50,783 bases of DNA. It comes from Clostridia bacterium (GTDB taxonomy: Bacteria > Bacillota > Clostridia > Christensenellales > Borkfalkiaceae). The stretch is taken from positions 1 to 50,783 of the forward strand of contig JAFTTJ010000013.1 of the NCBI GenBank assembly GCA_017466825.1, read 5' to 3'. The notes under the pieces are model-generated. The model was not told where the DNA came from, searched no databases, and worked only from the letters and a program-made list of their open reading frames with translations. This document shows positions 23,634 through 30,021 of the stretch, one piece after another. How positions within the stretch are numbered: the stretch's first letter is position 1; the number at the start of each line of letters is the position of its first letter. The translations under genes were made by a program, and so were the position numbers.

Positions 23634-25174
23634 GCATACTTGAAATTAAAGGGCTTACACATAGATACGACGACCGCGACTTATTCGTAAAATCCGACCT
23701 TACCGTAAATAACGGTGAGCATATCGGCGTAGTAGGGTTAAACGGCGCGGGCAAGTCTACCTTTATAAATATAGTTGCAGGCAAACTCGTGCAAGACGAA
23801 GGCGAAATTAAGCGCCAACCGAATTTAAGAATAGGCTATCTCGACCAGCACGCGACCTTGGATAAATCGCTCACCGTTATGGAATATTTAAGGGGCGCTT
23901 TTTCCTACCTTGACGAAATAAACGCTCGCCTTGAAAAAATGTATGAAGACATGGGCTCGGCAGACGGCGAAAAATTAGATAAACTCATTGAAAAATCGTC
24001 TAAATTACAAGAGCAGTTAGACGACGCAAACTTTTACGATTTAGACTCGCAAATCAAAAGGGTTGCAAACGGCTTGGGCGTCAATAAGTTCGGCTATGAG
24101 TCGATTATTGGCAATCTTTCGGGTGGAGAAAGGGCAAAATTGATGCTTTCAAAACTGCTTCTTGAAGGGCAAGATTTAACCTTGCTTGACGAGCCTACCA
24201 ACTTTTTGGACGTAGAACACGTAGAGTGGCTTATTAAATTTTTAAACGGATATAAAAAGACCTTTTTAGTTATTTCGCACGACACACTCTTTTTAAACCA
24301 AGTCGCAAAGACGATAGTTAGCATTGAAAACGGGCAGATAAGGAAATTTTCTGGCAACTACGATCAATATCTCGTTCAGCGAGAAATTTTAAACAAGCAG
24401 TATGAAGACGACTATAATCGCCAACAAGCCGAAATAAAGCGACTTCAAGATTATATCGACCGCAACAAAGCCCGCGCGGCAACGGCAGGTATGGCAAATT
24501 CACGCAAAAAAATGCTAGATAGAATTGAAGTTATGGCAAAACCGATAGTAGAACACGATTGCGAGTTTTCCTTTCCGTATCTCGACCTTAACACCAAGGA
24601 TATGCTAATTACGACCGACCTTAAAGTTGGTTACGACCACCAACTTATCCCCGACGTAAATCTGCATTTAGGCTCTCAATCAAAGGTGTGGATAAGGGGT
24701 ACTAACGGCGTAGGTAAAACGACGCTCGTAAAAACTTTGCTACGCAAAATACCAATGCTCGGGGGAAGGTTTTTATTTCACCCTGCTGCAAAAATAGGCT
24801 ATATCGAACAAGATTTAAACTTCGACAACCGCAGCGCCACGGCGTATAACGTTTATCAAGACGCTTTTCCTAGAGCGTCCCAAAAGGAAGTTCGCTCGGC
24901 GCTTGCAAAAGTCGGGCTTATCGGCGAACTTGCAATAAAGCCCGTCGGCAACCTTTCGGGCGGTGAAATGATGCGTTTAAAACTCGCAATTATGTGCCAA
25001 ACCCCGTCTAATATCTTGATTTTGGACGAGCCGACAAACCACTTGGACGTAAAGGCGAAGCGCGCCCTAAAACAGGCAATTCAGTCTTACGACGGCGCGC
25101 TTATACTCGTAACGCACGAGCCCGATTTTGCCGAGGACGTTTGCGACGTAATAATAGATATTAAAGCAAAATAA
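23630..25174 (+). CDS. ABC-F family ATPase (ribosome-associated)
   Basis: A 514-residue soluble protein with two ABC domains and no membrane segment. Domain 1: Walker A GLNGAGKST (about 37), signature NLSGGERAKL (about 163), Walker B LTLLDEPTNFLD. The linker (about 245-310) is charged and helical, including QQAEIKRLQDYIDRNKARAA. Domain 2: GTNGVGKTT (about 358), NLSGGEMMRL (about 443), ILILDEPTNHLD. ABC-F proteins act at the ribosomal E site, resolving stalls or giving resistance to ribosome-targeting drugs; which one applies is not visible. Ribosome site GGAGC; the start overlaps a 31-codon upstream ORF. Confidence 0.93.
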   Translation: MSILEIKGLTHRYDDRDLFVKSDLTVNNGEHIGVVGLNGAGKSTFINIVAGKLVQDEGEIKRQPNLRIGYLDQHATLDKSLTVMEYLRGAFSYLDEINARLEKMYEDMGSADGEKLDKLIEKSSKLQEQLDDANFYDLDSQIKRVANGLGVNKFGYESIIGNLSGGERAKLMLSKLLLEGQDLTLLDEPTNFLDVEHVEWLIKFLNGYKKTFLVISHDTLFLNQVAKTIVSIENGQIRKFSGNYDQYLVQREILNKQYEDDYNRQQAEIKRLQDYIDRNKARAATAGMANSRKKMLDRIEVMAKPIVEHDCEFSFPYLDLNTKDMLITTDLKVGYDHQLIPDVNLHLGSQSKVWIRGTNGVGKTTLVKTLLRKIPMLGGRFLFHPAAKIGYIEQDLNFDNRSATAYNVYQDAFPRASQKEVRSALAKVGLIGELAIKPVGNLSGGEMMRLKLAIMCQTPSNILILDEPTNHLDVKAKRALKQAIQSYDGALILVTHEPDFAEDVCDVIIDIKAK

Positions 25175-25193
25175 GGGTAAAACGTAAAGGTAG

Positions 25194-25218
25194 CCCCAAT
25201 CTTTTGCAAAATGGGGCG
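25194..25218. repeat. hairpin downstream of the ABC-F gene
   Basis: GCCCCA pairs with TGGGGC around a 13-nt loop, 20 nt after the stop. There is no T-run, so it is a weak terminator candidate. Confidence 0.4.
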
Positions 25219-25266
25219 CTAGGATAAATGGATAGAACGAGATTAGTAAAAAATTGTAAAAAATAA

Positions 25267-25295
25267 TTGACTTTAAAGGGGCGTTCTATTATAAT
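25267..25295 (+). promoter_or_regulatory. gap promoter
   Basis: TTGACT (25267-25272), 17-nt spacer, TATAAT (25290-25295); GGAGG precedes the start codon at 25363. Confidence 0.8.
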
Positions 25296-25362
25296 ATAAT
25301 AGGTTAGGGCAAAATAGCCCGATTATTAAATTAGTAAATAAATTTTCGGAGGTCATATTAAA

Positions 25363-26385
25363 ATGGCAAATGTAAAAGTTGCAATTAACGGTTTCGGAAG
25401 AATCGGCCGTCTTGCATTCAGACAAATGTTCGGCGCAGAAGGTTATGAAGTTGTTGCTATCAACGACCTTACCAGCCCTTCAATGCTCGCTCACCTTCTT
25501 AAATACGACTCGGCTCAAGGCAGATACGCTCTTGCAGACACCGTTTCGGCAAACGACGAAGAAGGCACTATCACCGTAAACGGCAAAACTATCAAAATTT
25601 ACGCTGAAAAAGACGCTGTTAACTGTCCTTGGGGCGCTCTTGACGTAGACGTAGTACTTGAATGTACCGGTTTCTACTGCTCAAAGGCTAAATCTCAAGC
25701 GCACATTGACGCAGGCGCAAAGAAAGTTGTTATTTCTGCTCCCGCAGGTAACGACCTTAAAACTATCGTTTATAGCGTTAACGAAAACACCCTTGATGCA
25801 AGCGACGTAATCATCTCTGCTGCATCTTGTACTACTAACTGTCTTGCTCCTATGGCAAACACTCTTAACAAACTCGCTGAAATCAAGAGCGGTATCATGA
25901 CGACCGTTCATGCTTACACCGGCGACCAAATGGTACTTGACGGTCCTCACAGAAAGGGCGATTTAAGACGTGCTAGAGCGGCTGCTGTTAACATCGTTCC
26001 TAACTCTACCGGCGCTGCAAAGGCTATCGGTCTTGTTATTCCCGAACTTAACGGCAAACTTATCGGTTCTGCTCAAAGAGTTCCCGTTCCTACCGGTTCT
26101 ACCACTTTATTAGTTGCAGTTGTTAAGGGTAACGTTTCTAAAGAAGATATCAACGCTGCTATGAAGGCTGCTTCTTCTGCTTCTTTCGGTTACACCGAAG
26201 AACCCCTTGTATCTTCTGATATTATCGGTATCACTTACGGTTCACTTTTCGATGCTACTCAAACCATGGTTAAGTACATCCCCGAAACCGACGAAACTCA
26301 AGTACAAGTTGTTGCTTGGTACGATAACGAAAACTCTTATACTAGCCAAATGGTTAGAACTATTAAGTATTTCGCTCAAATCTAA
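25363..26385 (+). CDS. gap: glyceraldehyde-3-phosphate dehydrogenase
   Basis: A 340-residue glycolytic enzyme. The NAD fold begins with [13 protein letters not shown], the catalytic Cys is in [12 protein letters not shown] (about 155), the active-site His in TVHAYTGDQ (about 182), and [15 protein letters not shown] ends the protein as usual. It oxidises glyceraldehyde-3-phosphate with phosphate and NAD. Codon use is more uniform than in the neighbours (many GCT, CTT, ACC), as expected for high expression. The stop codon lies in the first stem of R1 copy E. No pgk follows. Confidence 0.98.
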   Translation: MANVKVAINGFGRIGRLAFRQMFGAEGYEVVAINDLTSPSMLAHLLKYDSAQGRYALADTVSANDEEGTITVNGKTIKIYAEKDAVNCPWGALDVDVVLECTGFYCSKAKSQAHIDAGAKKVVISAPAGNDLKTIVYSVNENTLDASDVIISAASCTTNCLAPMANTLNKLAEIKSGIMTTVHAYTGDQMVLDGPHRKGDLRRARAAAVNIVPNSTGAAKAIGLVIPELNGKLIGSAQRVPVPTGSTTLLVAVVKGNVSKEDINAAMKAASSASFGYTEEPLVSSDIIGITYGSLFDATQTMVKYIPETDETQVQVVAWYDNENSYTSQMVRTIKYFAQI

Positions 26386-26508
26386 GGCTTTATAAACATC
26401 GTTATACTTTGTTTCTAAAAAGGGTAAGCGACTGGGATGACCAACAAGGTCTATCCCATCCGCTTACCCTTTTTGAGCCTGGTCTAACTCGTTTCTAAAA
26501 CCTTAGAT
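26380..26508 (+). repeat. structured repeat R1, copy E (overlaps gap stop)
   Basis: A 129-nt element. P1 ATCTAAGG pairs with CCTTAGAT and includes the gap TAA. P3 AAAAAGGGTAAGCG pairs perfectly with CGCTTACCCTTTTT (14 bp), then GGGAT/ATCCC and the GACC-AACAA-GGTC cap. P4 is GAG...CTC. Same architecture as copies A-D but the most divergent stems. Confidence 0.75.
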
Positions 26509-26533
26509 AGCACTTTAAAAAAGGATGCAACGT

Positions 26534-26581
26534 CACGTTGCTGACCAACAAGGTCTATCCCATCCGCCAACCCCTTGCGAG
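26534..26581 (+). repeat. truncated R1 copy H
   Basis: CACGTTGCTGACCAACAAGG followed by the TCTATCCCATCC segment matches the cap and 3' side of P3 in other R1 copies; it then runs straight into R2. The 5' part and P4 are missing. Confidence 0.6.
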
Positions 26582-26743
26582 CGCGTCGCAAATCGGCTTT
26601 TTGTCAGCCAACCGCAAAATGCGGTTAGCAAAACTTTATAGCCGTTTGCTCCTTTTCCCAAAAATTCTTTTGCAGAGCAAAATTATTTTCGGGATATATG
26701 GTAAAGAACGCCGTAGGGGAGGGGCTTGCTCCTCCCGTCAAAC
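26582..26743 (+). repeat. structured repeat R2, copy 1
   Basis: 162 nt, nearly identical to 36281-36442. Stems include GCAAATCGGCT with AGCCGTTTGC (one bulge), AACCGC-AAAAT-GCGGTT, a long imperfect hairpin around CTTTTGC-AGA-GCAAAA, and GGAG-GGGCTTG-CTCC. Both R2 copies directly follow an R1 element. Confidence 0.85.
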
Positions 26744-26853
26744 GAAAACCTTATTGGGCGGAATACAGCCTCGTCCCCTATGAAATCTTATTAAATAAGA
26801 TTTTCAAAAAATATCGTCACCTTGTCTAACAAGGTCTACTAAGTCTTTAAAGG

Positions 26854-26893
26854 CAAAATAGTAATTAAGCCGACGGTTTTCCGTCGGCTTTTT
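26854..26893 (+). repeat. 40-bp direct repeat with terminator, left copy
   Basis: Identical to 27301-27340. It starts CAAAATAGTAATT and holds the terminator stem AAGCCGACGG-TTTT-CCGTCGGCTT plus T-run. The two copies bracket the leaderless HTH gene. Confidence 0.9.
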
Positions 26894-26998
26894 ATTTTAA
26901 GATACTTACCTATAGTTTAGCATGTAAAAAGTTCAGAAATATTTATTTTCAACTTATAAAAGTTCTCCTTGCTGGTGTTTCTTCTTATTATTATATAC

Positions 26999-27045
26999 GG
27001 CTAATAGCAGTATGTCAAGACAAATAAGGCTAAAAGCAGTATAAT
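26999..27045 (+). promoter_or_regulatory. HTH gene promoter with direct-repeat operator
   Basis: GGCTAATAGCAGTAT (26999-27013) and GGCTAAAAGCAGTAT (27028-27042) are direct repeats; the second overlaps the -10 box TATAAT (27040-27045). The -10 ends 6 nt before the ATG and no ribosome site is present, so the mRNA is probably leaderless. Confidence 0.6.
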
Positions 27046-27051
27046 ATAATT

Positions 27052-27255
27052 ATGAATAAATTTAGCGAACGCTTTAGACAAGCGCTAGAAGAAAATGGAA
27101 TATCTCAAAACGCTTTTGCAAAGAAGATAGGTATGTCGCAAGGCATTATAAACAATTATTGCACGGGCAAAAGAGAACCGTCTTTAGACGTTTTAGTTTT
27201 AATTTGCCGTGAACTTGGCGAGAGCGCGGACTATCTTTTAGGAGTAAAAGATTAA
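27052..27255 (+). CDS. small XRE-family HTH regulator
   Basis: A 67-residue protein that is all DNA-binding domain: FRQALEENGISQNAFAKKIG, MSQGIINNYCTGKREPSLD, LICRELGESADYLLGVKD. The form is Cro/cI-like with the recognition helix around SQGIINNY. It probably represses itself through the direct repeats in its promoter. There is no target gene beside it: gene and operator are alone between two identical 40-bp terminator repeats. The start lacks a ribosome site but has a -10 box 6 nt upstream, as for lambda cI from PRM. Confidence 0.85.
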   Translation: MNKFSERFRQALEENGISQNAFAKKIGMSQGIINNYCTGKREPSLDVLVLICRELGESADYLLGVKD

Positions 27256-27300
27256 AATTAAGTTTTGAGTGTGATATAAAATATTTAACTTACGCAAAAA

Positions 27301-27340
27301 CAAAATAGTAATTAAGCCGACGGTTTTCCGTCGGCTTTTT
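27301..27340 (+). repeat. 40-bp direct repeat with terminator, right copy
   Basis: Perfect second copy of 26854-26893, 447 bp further on. It works as the terminator of the HTH gene. Confidence 0.9.
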
Positions 27341-27348
27341 CTTTATAT

Positions 27349-27381
27349 CAAAAAACGGCAGGCGGTAGCACCGCCTGCCGA
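27349..27381 (-). terminator. terminator of lipoprotein gene 27390
   Basis: CGGCAGGCGG pairs with CCGCCTGCCG; the T-run lies on the minus-strand side. Confidence 0.85.
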
Positions 27382-27389
27382 ATTGACGC

Positions 27390-28487
27390 TTATTCAGGGA
27401 TTAGTTCTATACTAATTTCAAAAGTTTTTAAGTTTACGATGATGTCGTACGTGCCGACTTGTTTAAAAGAATGGTAGTCGTCGCTACTTATTATATAATC
27501 TGACGGAAGAACGGTAAGCGCGTAAGTTGCGTATCCTGCCGAATAAAAGTCCGGCACGCTCTTATATTTGCGGTCTACGACTAATCTTCTGCGGAAGATA
27601 TGCGGTTGGTTTTCGTCGTAAGGGGTAAGAACAGCGAAATCGCCGTCTTCAAAATAAAGGCAAGAATAGGTAGCCGAGTCGGTGTTGGTGAGTTCAAAGC
27701 GGACTACGTAAGTATTTTTGTTGATATACACGTTATAAATTCCGCCTACGTTTACGGTAACTATCTTACCACCGCCACTTGCTAATTTATCCAAACAACT
27801 CTCGTCGACGATAACCTTAAACCAACTCGTATGAACGTAGTTGAAAAAACTTACCGTATCGCCCGAGCCAACGTTAAAATTATTTATTACGAACTCGTTT
27901 TCGTCGTTTGGGTTTACGCTCATTTCAACCCAACTCGTTTTTTCGGTGTAAATACTGCAATTTTTAATAGGGTAGTACTTTGGCGTAGTAATTTCCGCCT
28001 TGTATTCCATATCAAATTTAAGTGTGTCAACGTCAAAAACAAGTTTATATATGCCCGATTTTTTAACGTTTATTTGCACGTCGTAACCGTCTTCTCTTTC
28101 TTCTTCGGCAAACTCGCTATCGCCACTTGGATCGCTTAGCGAAGCGTACCAACCCTTAAAGTCGTCGGTTATCATATAAAAATAATCTCTTTCGTAAAGG
28201 TATACGTTGTCGTAAATACGTTTATTGCCGTCGAGAGTAAAATACTCGAGCGTAAAGTAAGCGCCGTTTACTTCCATCCAGAGTTGAAGCCCGGGCGAAG
28301 TGTAGTAAGTAGCGTCGTCTTCTTTTATAAAGGTATCCGCAACGACGTCTTCGGGCGCAACGACGGAAACGTCCGCATTATAGTCGGTATTTGACGGCAA
28401 ATCACCCCCAAAATCGCAACTAGCAAAGGTAAAAACGCTCGCTAAAAGGAGCAAAAGGCTGACAAAACTTGCAAAAAACTTCTTCAT
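27390..28487 (-). CDS. lipoprotein with three beta-sandwich-like repeats
   Basis: A 365-residue protein with the signal MKKFFASFVSLLLLLASVFT and lipobox FASC. The mature part shows three units of about 100 residues, each ending in a related strand pair: SGIYKLVFDVDTLKFDMEYK, GGIYNVYINKNTYVVRFEL and VGTYDIIVNLKTFEISIEL. The G-x-Y-x-(I/V)-x-(V/I)-(D/N)-x-x-T pattern resembles SusE/SusF-like starch-binding modules, so a carbohydrate-binding surface lipoprotein is possible but unproven. The GGGGG ribosome site is clear. Single gene with its own terminator. Confidence 0.75.
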   Translation of the reverse strand: MKKFFASFVSLLLLLASVFTFASCDFGGDLPSNTDYNADVSVVAPEDVVADTFIKEDDATYYTSPGLQLWMEVNGAYFTLEYFTLDGNKRIYDNVYLYERDYFYMITDDFKGWYASLSDPSGDSEFAEEEREDGYDVQINVKKSGIYKLVFDVDTLKFDMEYKAEITTPKYYPIKNCSIYTEKTSWVEMSVNPNDENEFVINNFNVGSGDTVSFFNYVHTSWFKVIVDESCLDKLASGGGKIVTVNVGGIYNVYINKNTYVVRFELTNTDSATYSCLYFEDGDFAVLTPYDENQPHIFRRRLVVDRKYKSVPDFYSAGYATYALTVLPSDYIISSDDYHSFKQVGTYDIIVNLKTFEISIELIPE

Positions 28488-28652
28488 AATAACCCCCTTT
28501 TTGCAGTTTTCTTAAAATATTATACCACCTAAAACCGCAAAATGCAATACCTTTTTAATTTTGATAAAAATTATGGCTATACGAGATACCGCCTTAAAAA
28601 TAAACACTTGCAATTTTAAGATATAGCGATGGGGACAAAACCACGCTTAAAA

Positions 28653-28865
28653 TTAAAACTCGTTTTTTAAGCCGAGTAAATAGTCCACCGACACGTCGAA
28701 AAATATTGCCATTTCCGCCAAAATTGCAAGCGGTGGCTCTCTTTGACCTTTTTCGTAATGTAAATAGGTTACGCTATGCAAATTGAGTTTTTGCGCAACT
28801 TCTTTTTGCGTTAGTTTTAATTCTTCTCGCAATTCTTTTAATCTTTTTGCTAATAAAATTTCCAT
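28653..28865 (-). CDS. XRE-family HTH repressor
   Basis: A 70-residue protein from the ATG at 28865 (AAGGTG upstream; the earlier ATG at 28898 lies in the operator). LAKRLKELREELKLTQKEVA, HSVTYLHYEKGQREPPLAIL and FFDVSVDYLLGL are typical of small XRE regulators. It is divergent from the YbjN-like pair, with two TACCA...TGGTA palindromes between, and so probably represses both sides. Confidence 0.88.
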   Translation of the reverse strand: MEILLAKRLKELREELKLTQKEVAQKLNLHSVTYLHYEKGQREPPLAILAEMAIFFDVSVDYLLGLKNEF

Positions 28866-28883
28866 AAAGTTTTCACCTTCCCC

Positions 28884-28939
28884 TTGACATATTACCATTT
28901 TGGTAGTAAAATAAACTAAAAACTACCAAAAATGGTAGT
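28884..28939. promoter_or_regulatory. divergent operator region with two palindromes
   Basis: O1 TACCATTTTGGTA (28893-28905) lies in the spacer of a plus-strand promoter TTGACA (28884-28889) and TAAAAT (28907-28912). O2 ACTACCA-AAAA-TGGTAGT (28922-28939) follows the predicted start site. The position of O1 would block RNA polymerase when the HTH protein binds. Confidence 0.75.
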
Positions 28940-28955
28940 AACAATTAGGAAACCA

Positions 28956-29381
28956 ATGAAGAAAATTAACGTAACCCAAATTATGATTTGCGCAAAAGAA
29001 GATCTTGAAAAAAATTATAGGCGCGTAAATTTTAAGTTTAAGGTAAACGACGGAAATCAAGCGATAGTCTCGGCAGAGTTTAGTGTTGGCGGTGAAGAAG
29101 TCTGTTTTTTGATTGAGATATTCGGTAGTGGTGAAGTTTTTTTAAGAGCGATTTTTAACGAAGTCGTTATAAATGAACAGTCGCTAGATTTACTCAATAC
29201 GCTAAACGAAAATCACCCGTTTAAAATCAGAATTAGAGTTGACGGATATTTGGAAGCGTCGCAAACGGTCGTTGTTTACGACGAGAGCGGAGTTGGTAAA
29301 TACGGTAGCGAATTTTTGTCAAGGCTTGTAAAAATACTTGAAGACGGTAATATGAAAAAGTTATTACTAATGAAGAGATAA
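28956..29381 (+). CDS. YbjN-like protein of unknown function
   Basis: A 141-residue protein from the ATG at 28956 with AGGA upstream; an ATG at 28932 lies in operator O2. The alternating strand pattern, with FKFKVNDGNQAIVSAEFSVGG, the central helix SLDLLNTLNENHPF, IRVDGYLEASQTVVVY and a C-terminal helix, resembles YbjN/T3SS-chaperone-like folds; this is a fold guess. No signal peptide. The next gene is a divergent paralogue. Both are probably controlled by the divergent HTH repressor. Confidence 0.6.
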   Translation: MKKINVTQIMICAKEDLEKNYRRVNFKFKVNDGNQAIVSAEFSVGGEEVCFLIEIFGSGEVFLRAIFNEVVINEQSLDLLNTLNENHPFKIRIRVDGYLEASQTVVVYDESGVGKYGSEFLSRLVKILEDGNMKKLLLMKR

Positions 29382-29386
29382 CAACT

Positions 29387-29817
29387 ATGTGTGTAAACTT
29401 AAAAAGAGCAATGTTTTTTATGAAAGAGTATTTTGACAAGATAAGAGAAGATCTTAACTTGAAATACAATATTATCGACGGCAAAAAAGCCGAAGTTTTT
29501 GGCTCGGTAACGTATAAAGGTTTAAAGAGCGAGATAGCGCTTATCGCAAAGGTGTATGCCGAAGGTTGGGCGTATTTTAAACTCGTTTTTGATAAAATTG
29601 ATAAAAATTTACAAAGTTTGAGTTTAGTTCAGTCTTTAAATAATGAAGATCCTTTTTTACGGCTTTTATCAGGGACGATGGTTTTTTAGAACTAGCGCAC
29701 GTAGTAAGGGTTTATAACGAAAAATTTTTGGGCGAATATTCTGCCGAATTTATGAAAAGGGCGATACTCGTTTTAAAAAACAAAAACTTAAAAAAATTAG
29801 ACGAACTTATTCAATAA
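29387..29817 (+). CDS. YbjN-like paralogue needing a -1 frameshift
   Basis: The zero frame (29387-29689) matches the preceding paralogue up to NNEDPF, then stops shortly after. The -1 frame from 29659 to the TAA at 29815-29817 continues the homology (DDGFLELAHVVRVYNEKF, EYSAEFMKRAIL, then NKNLKKL against the paralogue's DGYLEASQTVVVYDESG, KYGSEFLSRLVK, GNMKKL). The join lies on T-TTT-TTA (29653-29659), phased as CCT TTT TTA, a classic -1 slippery heptamer. The product would be about 130-143 residues, close to the paralogue's 141. Either programmed frameshifting or loss of one T from a run of seven. The start is uncertain (29387, 29411 or 29420). Confidence 0.6.
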
Positions 29818-29823
29818 CGCAAC

Positions 29824-29851
29824 AAAACCCGCCGAAAAAGGGCGGGTTTTT
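29824..29851 (+). terminator. terminator of the YbjN-like pair
   Basis: AAAACCCGCC pairs with GGCGGGTTTT and is followed by T residues; it sits just after the -1-frame stop rather than the zero-frame stop. Confidence 0.85.
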
Positions 29852-29915
29852 AATATAAAAATTACTACGTTAAAAATCTTTGGTGAAAATGAGATAAAAA
29901 TTATTAAAAAGCGTA

Positions 29916-29944
29916 TTGACAAGTAAAAAAAGTCGTGATAGAAT
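29916..29944 (+). promoter_or_regulatory. promoter of lipoprotein gene 30022
   Basis: TTGACA (29916-29921), 17-nt spacer, TAGAAT (29939-29944); AGGAG precedes the ATG. Confidence 0.75.
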
Positions 29945-30021
29945 ATGCGCGCAAAATCGTATATATATAAAGGCTAGTCGTAGCGCAAAAACCGCATTAT
30001 GGCAAGCCGTATAGGAGATTT

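Noticed and set aside
26538-26783. 81-codon ORF
   Set aside because: It lies wholly in R1/R2 repeat sequence, has no ribosome site, and R2 is better explained as a structured non-coding repeat.
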